Source: Clostridium cavendishii DSM 21758
GTDB taxonomy: Bacteria; Bacillota; Clostridia; Clostridiales; Clostridiaceae
Assembly (NCBI RefSeq): GCF_900141845.1
Contig: NZ_FQZB01000018.1
Span: forward strand, 22,038 to 86,037
Length of the DNA stretch: 64,000 nt
Direction of reading: 5' to 3'
Shown here piece by piece: positions 25,501 through 34,016 of the stretch. The notes under the pieces were generated by a model, which was given only the letters and a program-made list of their open reading frames with translations, made no database searches and was not told the origin of the DNA. The stretch's first letter is position 1. The number at the start of each line of letters is the position of its first letter. Made by a program: the position numbers and the translations under genes.

Positions 25501-25615
25501 TACTTTAATTATATTTTAAACTATGAATTGGAAAATAAAAAGTATATTATTACTTTTAAGTATTGTATAAATGTGTTTTAATCAAATTATAAATGAATTT
25601 TGGTAGGTGACTAGA

Positions 25616-26056
25616 GTGGATTTTATGAAGGAAGCTTTAAAGGAAGCTTATAAAGCTAAAGATAAAGGTGAAGTACCAGTAGGAGCTGTTATAGTGAAGG
25701 ATAATAAAATAATAGCTAGAGCTCATAATTTAAGAGAAAGTTTAAATTCTCCAATTGCTCATGCTGAAATTTTAGCTATAGAAGAGGCTAGTAAAACTTT
25801 AGGTTCATGGAGACTTAACGGATGTGAGCTTTTTGTGACTTTAGAACCATGTCCTATGTGTGCAGGTGCAATATTACAAAGTAGAATTTCAAGGTTATAT
25901 ATAGGAACCTTTGATGAAAGTAGTGGAGCTTGTGGATCGGTTATAAATTTAGTTCAAAACAGAAATTTAAGTTATTTTTTAGAGGTTAATTGGAATTATA
26001 ATGAAGAGTGTAGTAGGGTTTTAAGTGAATTTTTTAAAGAAAAAAGAAGAACTTAA
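25616..26056 (+). CDS. tadA: tRNA-specific adenosine deaminase
   Basis: Converts A34 to inosine in tRNA-Arg(ACG), whose gene lies at 5963. 146 residues. Zinc-deaminase motifs: AHAEILA (catalytic Glu) and EPCPMCAGA. The GTG at 25616, six bases after AGGTG, gives the family-typical beginning DFMKEALKEA; the earlier GTG at 25607 overlaps the RBS. In Bacillus this gene directly precedes the SRP RNA and dnaX; here 7 kb of other genes intervene. Confidence 0.93.
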   Translation: MDFMKEALKEAYKAKDKGEVPVGAVIVKDNKIIARAHNLRESLNSPIAHAEILAIEEASKTLGSWRLNGCELFVTLEPCPMCAGAILQSRISRLYIGTFDESSGACGSVINLVQNRNLSYFLEVNWNYNEECSRVLSEFFKEKRRT

Positions 26057-26189
26057 AATAATAAAAGTTATGTATATATTTAACATTTTAAATGTGATAT
26101 ACTAAAACTACGCTAGACACTAAAATCAAGGGTTAATAAAAAGAATACTATGTTAGAAAATAATAGTATTATAAAACGGGGGTAAAATT

Positions 26190-26675
26190 ATGGAACATAT
26201 TGAAATGTTAGTAGGTTATGATATTAATAATTTTGAAAAAAGATTTGAAGAAAATTATCAAAGACTATCAGTTTACATGTATAAATTTTTTAAACATACT
26301 ATAGGGGAGAAGGTTGCAGGAATACAAGTAGAACAAAATTTGCTTTTAGCATGGTCATATTATTTTGTTACTATTGCAGATGAAAAGCCTGAAAATGGGG
26401 ATAGCCTAATGCAGGGATTAGTAGCCCATTTTAATCAGATAATGACTGAAGGGGAAGATATAGAAATAAAAGGTGACAAAGAAAGTCACGCTCTTATGTT
26501 AGATCATACATTTACTAGGATTTGGTTCGGAACCAGTGTTTATACTATGCTTAATTTTCTTTATGGAGAAGGAAAAGGAGAGCAGGCCATGAAGTATTTA
26601 GAAAAGGAATACTTAGTTAAGAATGAAGAATATAGATCAATGATGTTACAACAGGTAGAAGAAGTTAATAATTAG
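26190..26675 (+). CDS. Conserved-looking hypothetical protein
   Basis: 161 residues, not recognised. Soluble, acidic and mostly helical by composition. A tryptophan/aromatic patch (LLAWSYYFV) and HTFTRIWFGTSVYTMLNFL could form a hydrophobic core. No signal peptide or metal motif. GGGGG precedes the ATG. A tRNA-Ser gene follows only 46 bases later, beyond a weak hairpin, so the two may share a transcript. Confidence 0.6.
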   Translation: MEHIEMLVGYDINNFEKRFEENYQRLSVYMYKFFKHTIGEKVAGIQVEQNLLLAWSYYFVTIADEKPENGDSLMQGLVAHFNQIMTEGEDIEIKGDKESHALMLDHTFTRIWFGTSVYTMLNFLYGEGKGEQAMKYLEKEYLVKNEEYRSMMLQQVEEVNN

Positions 26676-26682
26676 AGTTTTG

Positions 26683-26704
26683 CCCCGAGCTTTTTAGCTT
26701 GGGG
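26683..26704 (+). terminator. Weak terminator-like hairpin before tRNA-Ser(CGA)
   Basis: Stem CCCCGAGC/GCTTGGGG (one G-T), 6-base loop, followed only by TTATTT. It may be a processing or partial-termination signal, since the tRNA begins 17 bases on and has no promoter between. Confidence 0.5.
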
Positions 26705-26721
26705 TTATTTAATAATATTAT

Positions 26722-26813
26722 GGAGAGATGGCTGAGTGGCTTAAAGCGGTGGTCTCGAAAACCATTGTACTTATAGTAAAGTATCAAGGGTTCGAATTCT
26801 TTTCTCTCCGCCA
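26722..26813 (+). tRNA. tRNA-Ser (anticodon CGA)
   Basis: 92 bases with long variable arm and CCA. Acceptor GGAGAGA/TCTCTCC. Anticodon stem GTGGT/ACCAT with loop CTCGAAA reads UCG. Odd: the T-stem pairs AAGGG with TCTTT, so the nearly invariant G53-C61 pair is G-U and another pair is also G-U. Compare the regular T-stem of tRNA-Ser(GGA) at 32821. Confidence 0.92.
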
Positions 26814-26819
26814 AATTGT

Positions 26820-26866
26820 AAGCTTAATCCAAGTAGAATTATACTACTTGGGTTAAGCTTTTTATT
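26820..26866 (+). terminator. Terminator of tRNA-Ser(CGA)
   Basis: 17-base stem AAGCTTAATCCAAGTAG/CTACTTGGGTTAAGCTT (one G-T), 7-base loop, T-run. Confidence 0.9.
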
Positions 26867-26971
26867 TTTAACTATTTTTGGCTTAATACTTATCCTATTA
26901 TAGTAATAATTTTTATAGCATAAGAATATAATCAATAAGGCAGTAACTGTAATTTTTTAGGAGTTGATTTT

Positions 26972-27937
26972 ATGAAAATAGATATTATATCAGGCTTTTT
27001 AGGTGCAGGAAAAACTACCCTTATTAAAAAGCTTATTAAGGAGGAATTAAATAAAGAAAAGATAGCAATTATTGAAAATGAATATGGAGAAGTAGGAATT
27101 GATGGCAACTTACTTAAAAATGAAAAAATAGATGTAAAAGAAATTACTTCAGGTTGTATCTGTTGTACTATAACAGGAGATTTTAAGGCAGCAATAATAG
27201 ATATAATAAAGGAATATAGACCAGAAAGAATAATAATAGAGCCATCTGGTGTTGCTAAGCTTTCTCAGGTAATAGCGGCAATAGTTAATAATTCAGAACT
27301 AAAAGGTGCAAGGATAAACATGAAAATAGCAGTCGTAGATATTCAAAATCTAGATATGTATCTTAAGAATTTTGGAGAGTTTTATATAAATCAAATAGTA
27401 AGTGCAAACACAATAGTTTTAAGTAGAACACAATACTCAAATATAAAGGAACTTACCCATGCGTCAATGGCAATAAGAAAACTAAATCCAAATTGCTCTA
27501 TTATAACAACACCTTGGGAAGAAATAGAGTCAAAAAGGATAATAGAAGTTGCTGAGCATAAACTAAAAGATGTTTTTAAAGAGGTGAATCTGATAAAAAT
27601 GCCACTTAATACACCTGCTATAAGAGGACAAATAAGAACTAAGAATGGAAGTGCAGATGATGTTTTTGAAAATTGGGGGACTGAAACTCCTAGAATATTT
27701 TCATTAAAAGAGCTAAAACAGGCGTTAAATGCTTTGAATGATAAAAGTATTTATGGTGAAGTTCTTAGGGCGAAGGGTATAGTTAGAATTGAAGGTAATA
27801 GGTGGGTTCAATTTGATTATGTACCAAATGATATTCAGATTGTAGATTTTTCATCTGATTACACAGGTAGAATATGCGTTATAGGAAGTAAAATTAATAA
27901 GGAACCTATAAGCAAATTATTCTTAAAGGAGAGTTAA
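26972..27937 (+). CDS. CobW/COG0523 family metal-chaperone GTPase
   Basis: 321 residues. P-loop GFLGAGKTTL at 8-17; the family metal-binding motif GCICC (in SGCICCTI); Walker B-like DRIIIEPSG-type segment (ERIIIEPSGVA); and a C-terminal CobW_C domain (about 210-320). COG0523 GTPases deliver Zn, Co or Fe to client proteins. First of four same-strand genes with short gaps: second CobW-like gene, COG0701 permease, TIGR03943 protein. TTAGGAG precedes the ATG. Confidence 0.9.
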   Translation: MKIDIISGFLGAGKTTLIKKLIKEELNKEKIAIIENEYGEVGIDGNLLKNEKIDVKEITSGCICCTITGDFKAAIIDIIKEYRPERIIIEPSGVAKLSQVIAAIVNNSELKGARINMKIAVVDIQNLDMYLKNFGEFYINQIVSANTIVLSRTQYSNIKELTHASMAIRKLNPNCSIITTPWEEIESKRIIEVAEHKLKDVFKEVNLIKMPLNTPAIRGQIRTKNGSADDVFENWGTETPRIFSLKELKQALNALNDKSIYGEVLRAKGIVRIEGNRWVQFDYVPNDIQIVDFSSDYTGRICVIGSKINKEPISKLFLKES

Positions 27938-27943
27938 TATGCT

Positions 27944-28576
27944 ATGAGGAAGAAAAGTGATGTAGAAATAGTTACTGGATTTTTAGGAGCTGGAAAGACA
28001 ACTTTTATAAATAATTTTTTAAATATTACCTTAGATAATGATGATGAAATTCTTATAGTTCAACTAGAGTGCGGAAAAGAAAATATTGATGATTCTGTAA
28101 TAAAAAAAAGAAATGTAACACTTAAGACTTTTAATGCAAACGATGAATTAATTTACGAAAGATTTTTGAGCTTGGTTAAGTTTTACAGTCCTGACAGACT
28201 AATTATAGAAAGTAACGGAATATCTAATATTGATAAGCTTTTAGATTTAATAGATAAAGCTGATCTTAAAAATTATTTAAGAAGGGGTGGAATAGTTACT
28301 GTATTAGATGCCATAACATTAAATATGTTTTTGAAAAATTTGGGAAGTTTAATATTGCCTAATATATATTCTGCTGACCTTATAGTCTTAAATAATAGTA
28401 ATAAAGTAAGTAAAGAGGTTTTAAGTGAGCAAATAAATAAATTAGAGGCAGTAAATATTCATGCGCATATAATAACTTGTTATTCTAAGGAGGACTTGAG
28501 AGAGAATTTAAATCAATGTGACTTAATTAATAAAGCTATGTACAAACGGATTAAAGAATATATAAATAAATTTTAA
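27944..28576 (+). CDS. Short CobW-like GTPase lacking the CxCC motif
   Basis: 210 residues. Starts six bases after the first CobW gene. P-loop GFLGAGKTTF and a matching DRLIIESNGIS segment show the same G domain, but where the first protein has GCICC this one has no cysteines (FNANDELIYERF), and the C-terminal CobW_C domain is absent. Probably a paralog specialised for regulation or partner binding rather than metal delivery. The frame is intact with normal codon use, so it is not an obvious pseudogene. Start ATG 27944; the ATG at 27939 stops at once. Confidence 0.8.
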   Translation: MRKKSDVEIVTGFLGAGKTTFINNFLNITLDNDDEILIVQLECGKENIDDSVIKKRNVTLKTFNANDELIYERFLSLVKFYSPDRLIIESNGISNIDKLLDLIDKADLKNYLRRGGIVTVLDAITLNMFLKNLGSLILPNIYSADLIVLNNSNKVSKEVLSEQINKLEAVNIHAHIITCYSKEDLRENLNQCDLINKAMYKRIKEYINKF

Positions 28577-28594
28577 ATATAGAAGGAGATTAAA

Positions 28595-29497
28595 ATGGGC
28601 TACACAATTGAGATAATAACGAAGTTTGCACTTATATTTTCAAGCATAATGATAGAAGCTATTCCTTTTATATTGATAGGAGCAATGCTATCTGCATTTA
28701 TGCAAACCTTTTTAACAGAAGAAATATTAGAAAAGGCAATGCCTAAAAACCCTTTAGTAGGATCACTTGCGGCAGGTTTAATAGGACTTATTTTTCCTAT
28801 TTGTGAATGTGCTGCAGTGCCTATTACAAGGGGCCTTATAAAAAAAGGTGTACCTATGAATATTGCAGTAACATATATGTTAGCTGCTCCAATAATAAAT
28901 CCATTGGTTATCTTATCCACCTATTATGCTTTTAATGGAAATGCTAAAGTAGTTGGGCTTAGAGTTTTACTAGGTTTTGTAATATCAGTTGCAACTGGAC
29001 TTATAATGCTTGTACTTCAAAAGAATAATGACTTTATAAAAGATGATTTTCTTTGTAACTCTAATATGTGTACATGTGGTTGTAATACTTATGGTATAAG
29101 AAAATCAAAGCTTAACTTAATGATAAACCATGGAATAAAAGAGCTCTATGATATAGGAAAATATTTTATTATAGGAGCAGCTCTTGCGGCATTATTCCAA
29201 GTATTTGTACCAAAAGAAAAGTTTCTTTTGCTTGGGACAAACCCTATTTTAGGAGTAGTCATAATGTTGTTATTTGCATTCTTTGTATCACTTTGTTCAG
29301 AGGCAGATGCTTTTGTAGCTTCTGCATTTTTGGGAAGCTTTTCCTTTGGAGCAGTAATGGGGTTTCTATTACTTGGGCCTATGGTTGATCTTAAAAATAC
29401 TTTAATGTTATTTTCAACTTATAAAAAGACTTTTGTTTTTAAATTAATATTTGTAGTATTTAGCTTATGCTTTATAGCATCCTGCTTTATATGGTAG
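28595..29497 (+). CDS. COG0701 (DUF318, YraQ-type) permease
   Basis: 300 residues, about eight helices in two similar halves. The first half has FPICECAAVPITRGL and LAAPIINPLVI; the second has SLCSEADAFVASAFL. The central cytoplasmic loop contains CNSNMCTCGCN, a Cys cluster that could bind metal. Family members include ArsP-like and thiol-linked permeases. The partner TIGR03943 protein follows after nine bases; the pair with CobW GTPases suggests metal transport, but the substrate is not shown by the sequence. AGAAGGAG before ATG. Confidence 0.87.
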   Translation: MGYTIEIITKFALIFSSIMIEAIPFILIGAMLSAFMQTFLTEEILEKAMPKNPLVGSLAAGLIGLIFPICECAAVPITRGLIKKGVPMNIAVTYMLAAPIINPLVILSTYYAFNGNAKVVGLRVLLGFVISVATGLIMLVLQKNNDFIKDDFLCNSNMCTCGCNTYGIRKSKLNLMINHGIKELYDIGKYFIIGAALAALFQVFVPKEKFLLLGTNPILGVVIMLLFAFFVSLCSEADAFVASAFLGSFSFGAVMGFLLLGPMVDLKNTLMLFSTYKKTFVFKLIFVVFSLCFIASCFIW

Positions 29498-29506
29498 GAG
29501 GTAAAG

Positions 29507-30253
29507 ATGAAGAAATTTAATTTGAATGAATTGATTTGGTTTTTAGTTTTGTTAACTTTAAGCTTATATATTTTTTTTATGATATATACAGGTAAAATTT
29601 ATATATTAATACATCCAAAGATGAAGGTATATTTAATTATAGGATTTATTATTTTATTTATATTTACAATTATGCAATTTCCTAAGATATTTACTATACC
29701 TGATAGAGGTGGTTTAAAGAAGAATAATTTAATATTTATATTTGCAGTAGCTATGTTAATGATTGCTGGAAATATAAATGTAAGCTCAACTTATTTAGAA
29801 TTCAAAGGTGTCAATCTATTCCCATATTATGATGATCATGAGGTTAAAGAAAAACATAATCATGAGACATCTATACCAAGTGGAATTATAGAACTAAAGG
29901 ATGAGAATTTTTATTGCTATTTAGAAGATATTCAAAAAAATATAGATGATTACATAGGAAGAGAAGTTCAAGTTGAAGGGATGGTATATGCTAAGAAAAA
30001 TATGAATAATAATAGTTTTATTGTGACTAGATTGGTTATGAATTGTTGTGCTGCTGATTCTCAATATATAGGTGTAACTTGTACTTATTATGGAGGAAAT
30101 GTAAAAACTAATACTTGGGTTAATATAAAAGGAACTGTAACAAAAAATACCATAAAGGATTCAAAAGGAAGAGATAGAGTTGTTCCGGAAGTTAAAGTTA
30201 ATTCTATAGAAAAAATTAAAGAACCAAATAATTTATTTATATATCAAAATTAG
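29507..30253 (+). CDS. TIGR03943 (DUF1980, YcgQ-type) permease partner protein
   Basis: 248 residues: three or four N-terminal helices (about 8-100) and a C-terminal soluble domain with the family-typical NCCAAD cysteine pair and a surrounding beta fold. A His-rich linker (DDHEVKEKHNHE) lies between. It always accompanies COG0701 permeases, as in Bacillus ycgR-ycgQ. Cys and His clusters fit the metal theme of the operon. AGGAGG before ATG, nine bases after the permease stop. Confidence 0.87.
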   Translation: MKKFNLNELIWFLVLLTLSLYIFFMIYTGKIYILIHPKMKVYLIIGFIILFIFTIMQFPKIFTIPDRGGLKKNNLIFIFAVAMLMIAGNINVSSTYLEFKGVNLFPYYDDHEVKEKHNHETSIPSGIIELKDENFYCYLEDIQKNIDDYIGREVQVEGMVYAKKNMNNNSFIVTRLVMNCCAADSQYIGVTCTYYGGNVKTNTWVNIKGTVTKNTIKDSKGRDRVVPEVKVNSIEKIKEPNNLFIYQN

Positions 30254-30355
30254 CATATAGGTATTTACCTATTGATAATATAAAAATAACCGATTTTACT
30301 TTTTAACTTGTGTAAAATATAATAAAAACATAAAGATAAAAAATGAGGTGAACAC

Positions 30356-31351
30356 ATGATAAATAAAGTTAAGGGTATATTGCCAGGTTTTATAGTATGT
30401 ACCATTATAGCATTAATTGGCATGTTTTTAGCTAAATTTGTTCCAAGCTTAGGAGCTGCAACATTTGCAATTTTTTTAGGGATGTTAGCTGGAAATACAA
30501 TATTTAATAAGTCAAAATATAATTTAGGGTCAAAATTTTCAGAAAGTAATTTATTGGCATATTCAATAGTTCTAATGGGTGGAACTTTAAATCTTAGTGC
30601 AATAGCTTCAGTTGGAGGATTTGGTGTTCTATTTATAGCTCTTCAAATGACAGCTACTATAATATTTGCATATTATGTAGGCAGAAAATTAAAGTTTAGT
30701 AAAAATTTTTCATTGCTTATGTGCTCAGGAAATGCAGTATGTGGATCTTCAGCTATAGCATCTACAGCACCTGTTGTAGGAGCAACTGATTCTGATAAAG
30801 GTATAGCGATAACTATTGTAAATGTAACAGGAACAATACTTATGTTTCTATTGCCTTTAATAACTTCAATCTTATACAAAAACAGTTTAGTTCATACTTC
30901 AGCAACTATAGGTGGAGTACTTCAATCTGTTGGACAAGTTATAGCATCAGCTAAATTTATAAATGATGATGTAGTACAAATGGCTACAATATTTAAGATA
31001 ATAAGAATAATATTTTTGGTTGTAGTAGTAATTGTATTTAGTAAAATATCTGATAAAGATAATACTGACAGTGCAAGTTCAAATAAAAGAGTAAAAGTGT
31101 CAGTGCCCTGGTTTATAACGGGATTCTTTATATTAAGTATAATTCACAGTTTAGGTTTTATACCAAATGAAGTATCAACTGTATTTAAATGGATAAGTGG
31201 AAATTTTGAGATAATAGCTTTAGCTGGAATAGGAATGAGAGTTAAATTTGCAGATTTAAAAGCACAAGGACCTAAAGCCATGGGGTATGGATTACTAATA
31301 GGAGCTTTTCAAATAATTATTGCAACAATATTTATAAATATATTGTTATAA
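30356..31351 (+). CDS. UPF0324 (YeiH) family putative exporter
   Basis: 331 residues, about ten helices. Family motifs: GGTLNLSAI and LMCSGNAVCGSSAIASTAPV, and a C-terminal GIGMRVKFADL. Often annotated as a putative sulfate exporter, but the substrate is unproven. GAGGTG before the ATG. It lies 102 bases after the CobW operon and may be separately transcribed. Confidence 0.88.
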   Translation: MINKVKGILPGFIVCTIIALIGMFLAKFVPSLGAATFAIFLGMLAGNTIFNKSKYNLGSKFSESNLLAYSIVLMGGTLNLSAIASVGGFGVLFIALQMTATIIFAYYVGRKLKFSKNFSLLMCSGNAVCGSSAIASTAPVVGATDSDKGIAITIVNVTGTILMFLLPLITSILYKNSLVHTSATIGGVLQSVGQVIASAKFINDDVVQMATIFKIIRIIFLVVVVIVFSKISDKDNTDSASSNKRVKVSVPWFITGFFILSIIHSLGFIPNEVSTVFKWISGNFEIIALAGIGMRVKFADLKAQGPKAMGYGLLIGAFQIIIATIFINILL

Positions 31352-31371
31352 ATATTGTAAATTAAAATAAA

Positions 31372-31419
31372 TAAGGAATCTTAATAATTTGAGAAAGATA
31401 AATTATTAAGATTCCTTAT
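31372..31419. terminator. Bidirectional terminator after the UPF0324 gene
   Basis: About 19-base stem, TAAGGAATCTTAATAATTT and complement, 9-base loop. Serves the convergent small regulator gene as well. Confidence 0.85.
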
Positions 31420-31423
31420 GTTT

Positions 31424-31456
31424 TAAGTGAGAATTCAAACTTTAATTTGGTTATTC
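31424..31456 (+). repeat. Repeat A, copy 4 (5' half only)
   Basis: AAGTGAGAATTCAAAC...GGTTATTC: the head and hairpin 1 region, then the element stops abruptly. Its final TTATTC supplies the stop and last codon of the minus-strand regulator gene. Confidence 0.7.
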
Positions 31457-31642
31457 CCAAAACAAATCATCTAACGTTTTATTTAAAGCCTTACATATTG
31501 ATATACATAAATTTAAAGAAGGATTATACTTTCCAGCTTCTATTAAGCTTATAGTTTGTCTTGCTACACCAATTATTTGTGCTAATTGCTCTTGGGATAA
31601 ATCAGCTTCAACTCTAGCTAACTTCATCTTTATATTTTTCAT
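31451..31642 (-). CDS. Small XRE-family transcriptional regulator
   Basis: 63 residues, almost only a helix-turn-helix: RVEADLSQEQLAQIIGVARQ and TISLIEAGKYNPSLNLCISI, ending LDDLFWE, as in the Cro/YozG-like regulators that sit beside membrane proteins. AGGAG before ATG. Directly follows a membrane-protein gene (23-base gap), probably one operon. The stop codon is provided by the truncated repeat A copy, so the original C-terminus might have been changed by that insertion. Confidence 0.88.
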   Translation of the reverse strand: MKNIKMKLARVEADLSQEQLAQIIGVARQTISLIEAGKYNPSLNLCISICKALNKTLDDLFWE

Positions 31643-31665
31643 AATTATCTCCTAATTTTAGAATT

Positions 31666-32349
31666 TTAAAAGTCATCAGATAATAAGTCTTTAGCTTCTC
31701 TATTAGTATTTTTTATTGATTTTTTTATTAGAAAACTTATAAAAAAATAATAAACCACACCAAAAATTAATGAGTAAATAATAGTTAATTCTAATGCATC
31801 AAAATTAATATTTCCATTTACAAATAAGTTATATCTATTAAAAAATATTCCTGAAAATATGCTACCTATTATAGTGGCTATTATTAGTATATTTTTTTCA
31901 TACTTTTTAGCTTTTTTATTATCTATACTAAGTGCTCCAGCTTTTACAATACTTGTGATATATATAATAAGTGGGACTAACCATATAAAATTAGCATATA
32001 ACTTAGCTTCAGTAAAGAAAGATTCACAAATAAAATATCCTATAATATAAGTACCTATACAAATTGCAAAGCTGTGATGTCTATACTCGTTTTGTATTTC
32101 TTTTATACACATATCGGTAGTTTTAAATAATGGTATTCGTAGTATTAAGCTTCTTATACATAAATATAAAATTGACATTATAAGAGCGATTAAAACTAAT
32201 AAATTATCTTCAATATGGTATTTGCCAATATTAAACTTAAACAATATTTCTATAATACTTAAAATTAATATTACTGGATATAAATTAGAACCTATTTCGT
32301 TAATCTTTTTTGTAATTCTCTCGTCTTTTAAACTAAACCTTTTAATCAT
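31666..32349 (-). CDS. Membrane protein paired with the XRE regulator
   Basis: 227 residues, six or so helices (two near 25-75, two near 95-140, two near 155-215) with charged ends. Not recognised beyond resemblance to multi-helix proteins commonly encoded with short XRE regulators in Firmicutes. GAGAGGTGG before ATG. First gene of a two-gene unit. Confidence 0.7.
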   Translation of the reverse strand: MIKRFSLKDERITKKINEIGSNLYPVILILSIIEILFKFNIGKYHIEDNLLVLIALIMSILYLCIRSLILRIPLFKTTDMCIKEIQNEYRHHSFAICIGTYIIGYFICESFFTEAKLYANFIWLVPLIIYITSIVKAGALSIDNKKAKKYEKNILIIATIIGSIFSGIFFNRYNLFVNGNINFDALELTIIYSLIFGVVYYFFISFLIKKSIKNTNREAKDLLSDDF

Positions 32350-32755
32350 AATTTTACCACCTCTCTTAATCTGATGTTAATATATAAAAGTCTTTTTGTC
32401 AATTATATATTACATTTAGTAATATATAGTTTTAGGTTTGTTATCTAAATATATATTATTATTTTAATTAGATGAGTAATATAAAGATTTATTTTTATAT
32501 TTTGAAATAGTTGCAATAATAAAGATATAATTAAAATAATAGAAAAATAATTGAACATTTTATATGGTTAAATTATTTAATATATGAATACTTAGCTAAG
32601 TTAATATTATATAGAGGAAAAAATGTGGAGATAGGATGTTATAGAAAATACAATTATAATTTTTCAAAAAATATATTAATAAAAGATATAAATTAAATTT
32701 TATTTTTAAATTTTAATAGTAGAAAAAATAGGACAAGTATGCATTAAATACTTAA
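32350..32755. other. AT-rich intergenic region, no gene recognised
   Basis: About 400 bases, very AT-rich, between the membrane-protein gene and the tRNA-Ser promoter. Must hold the promoter of the minus-strand operon. I see no coding frame with an RBS and no stable long hairpin. Confidence 0.5.
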
Positions 32756-32784
32756 TTGACAGTCTATTATACCTATGATAGAAT
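32756..32784 (+). promoter_or_regulatory. Promoter of tRNA-Ser(GGA) and probably the SRP RNA
   Basis: TTGACA, 17-base spacer, TAGAAT, 36 bases before the tRNA. No other promoter fits between the tRNA and the SRP RNA two bases later. Confidence 0.8.
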
Positions 32785-32820
32785 GAAAAAGTAATTTAAA
32801 TTAAATAAGTTATTCTATAT

Positions 32821-32910
32821 GGAGAGATGTCCGAGTGGTCGAAGGAGCACGCCTGGAACGCGTGTATAGGGGAAACTCTATCATGGGTTCAAATCCCATT
32901 CTCTCCGCCA
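32821..32910 (+). tRNA. tRNA-Ser (anticodon GGA)
   Basis: 90 bases, long variable arm, CCA encoded. Anticodon stem CACGC/GCGTG with loop CTGGAAC. T-arm GGGTTCAAATCCC is regular. Confidence 0.97.
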
Positions 32911-32912
32911 TA

Positions 32913-33179
32913 GTTGTGCTAGATGGGGAGTCAGCGGTGCCCTGTAACCTGCAATCCGCTATAGCAGGATCGAATTCCTTGCCTCGGCCTTAACTTGTGG
33001 GGTCTGACCTATGTAAGTGGTGTTGAGGGTTGGGTCCCACGCAATAAGAGCTTGTGAACCTCGTCAGATCTTGACCGAAGCAGCGATAAGCAAGTACTCT
33101 TATGTGCCGTGGAAAAATCTGGCCTGAGCTAACTGCATAGGTAACGCTCATACGTTATTGTCAAAGCAAGGTGCACAAC
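32913..33179 (+). ncRNA. ffs: Signal recognition particle RNA, large bacterial type
   Basis: About 267 bases, the size of the Bacillus/Clostridium 7S-like scRNA with an Alu domain. The ends pair (GTTGTGC with GCACAAC). The Ffh-binding hairpin is recognisable from GTCAGATC through the conserved GAAGCAGC and the following GATAAGCA. Starts two bases after the tRNA CCA end, so it is likely cut from a common transcript. In Bacillus the same gene lies between tadA and dnaX. Confidence 0.9.
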
Positions 33180-33195
33180 TTTTAATTTGTAATTA

Positions 33196-33224
33196 AGCAT
33201 TCTAATTTTTAGAGTGTTTTTTTT
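33196..33224 (+). terminator. Terminator of the tRNA-Ser/SRP RNA transcript
   Basis: Stem AGCATTCTA/TAGAGTGTT, 5-base loop, followed by eight Ts. Confidence 0.8.
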
Positions 33225-33589
33225 ATGCATAAAAACATAAAGGTTATTTATAAGAGTAAGAAATCTATTTTCTAATTTCTGTGGTGTATTTAAAATAAAA
33301 GGTGGATAATATCATTAAAAAAATCAAATAATATATAAAGTTAATAAGTACAAAATATAGAAATAGTTTGGATGTAAAGTTTGTAGACACAATTTTTAGA
33401 ATATTTAAGAAATATATTATAATTTTAGCTTTTAGGTAGTTTAATAAATGTTAAAAGTGATATATAATAAACATACACTATATTTCTAAGCTTTTATATT
33501 AAACGTATGCTTAGAAACAAAGCATTTAATTGAGTATACGATTTATAAAAATATTAGAGCTGAATAGCAAAGGAAGGAATGTGAATTTT
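33225..33589. other. Long leader region of the next gene
   Basis: AT-rich, no gene seen. Contains TATAAT at 33463 and a perfect 9-base inverted repeat TTTCTAAGC/GCTTAGAAA (33483-33517) with a 17-base spacer, which could fold in the leader RNA or bind a regulator. The longest frame begins here at a TTG (33530) but lacks an RBS. Confidence 0.45.
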
Positions 33590-33970
33590 ATGAAGCAACA
33601 TTTATTAGGTAAACAATTAAAAGAAGTCAGATTTGAAGAAAGAATAACACTTTTATCTTTAGTTTTAGGCTTAAATAGAGAATATTTAATAGAAGAGTAT
33701 AACCAAGGTTTAAAAAGAGAAGATGCAATGTTAATGGAATATGGATATAAAATAAATGTAGGAGAAATGATAGGAATTATTCAAGCACATACTGGAGTAT
33801 TCCCAATGCCTATAATAGAAAATGGAATGTATTCTATAAACTTAGAATGGACTACTAAAGAAGGCGTAAATGATAAAGCGGTATCACAAAAATATGATGA
33901 ATACTGTGATGCTTTATATGAAATAGTTAAAGATTTATTTAAAAAAGGTTATATAGCACCAATATCATAA
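33590..33970 (+). CDS. Hypothetical protein
   Basis: 126 residues, not recognised. Soluble, mostly helical at both ends, with a central strand-rich part (IIQAHTGVFPMPIIENGMYS). No signal, metal or nucleotide motif. I place the start at ATG 33590, 12 bases after AAGGAAGG; a GTG at 33581 is the alternative. Stands alone between the SRP RNA and a convergent helicase gene. Confidence 0.55.
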   Translation: MKQHLLGKQLKEVRFEERITLLSLVLGLNREYLIEEYNQGLKREDAMLMEYGYKINVGEMIGIIQAHTGVFPMPIIENGMYSINLEWTTKEGVNDKAVSQKYDEYCDALYEIVKDLFKKGYIAPIS

Positions 33971-33978
33971 TTAAAAAT

Positions 33979-34012
33979 AAAAGAGTTGTTACACAAATAA
34001 CAACTCTTTTTA
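33979..34012. terminator. Bidirectional terminator
   Basis: 13-base perfect stem AAAAGAGTTGTTA and complement, 6-base loop, between convergent genes. Confidence 0.88.
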
Positions 34013-34016
34013 ATAT

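Noticed and set aside
27944..28576. Second CobW gene as a pseudogene
   Set aside because: Although it lacks CxCC and the C-terminal domain, the frame is uninterrupted, has its own start and sits tightly in the operon.
33530..33589. Upstream TTG start for the hypothetical protein after the SRP RNA
   Set aside because: No RBS precedes it, while AAGGAAGG stands before the downstream GTG/ATG.
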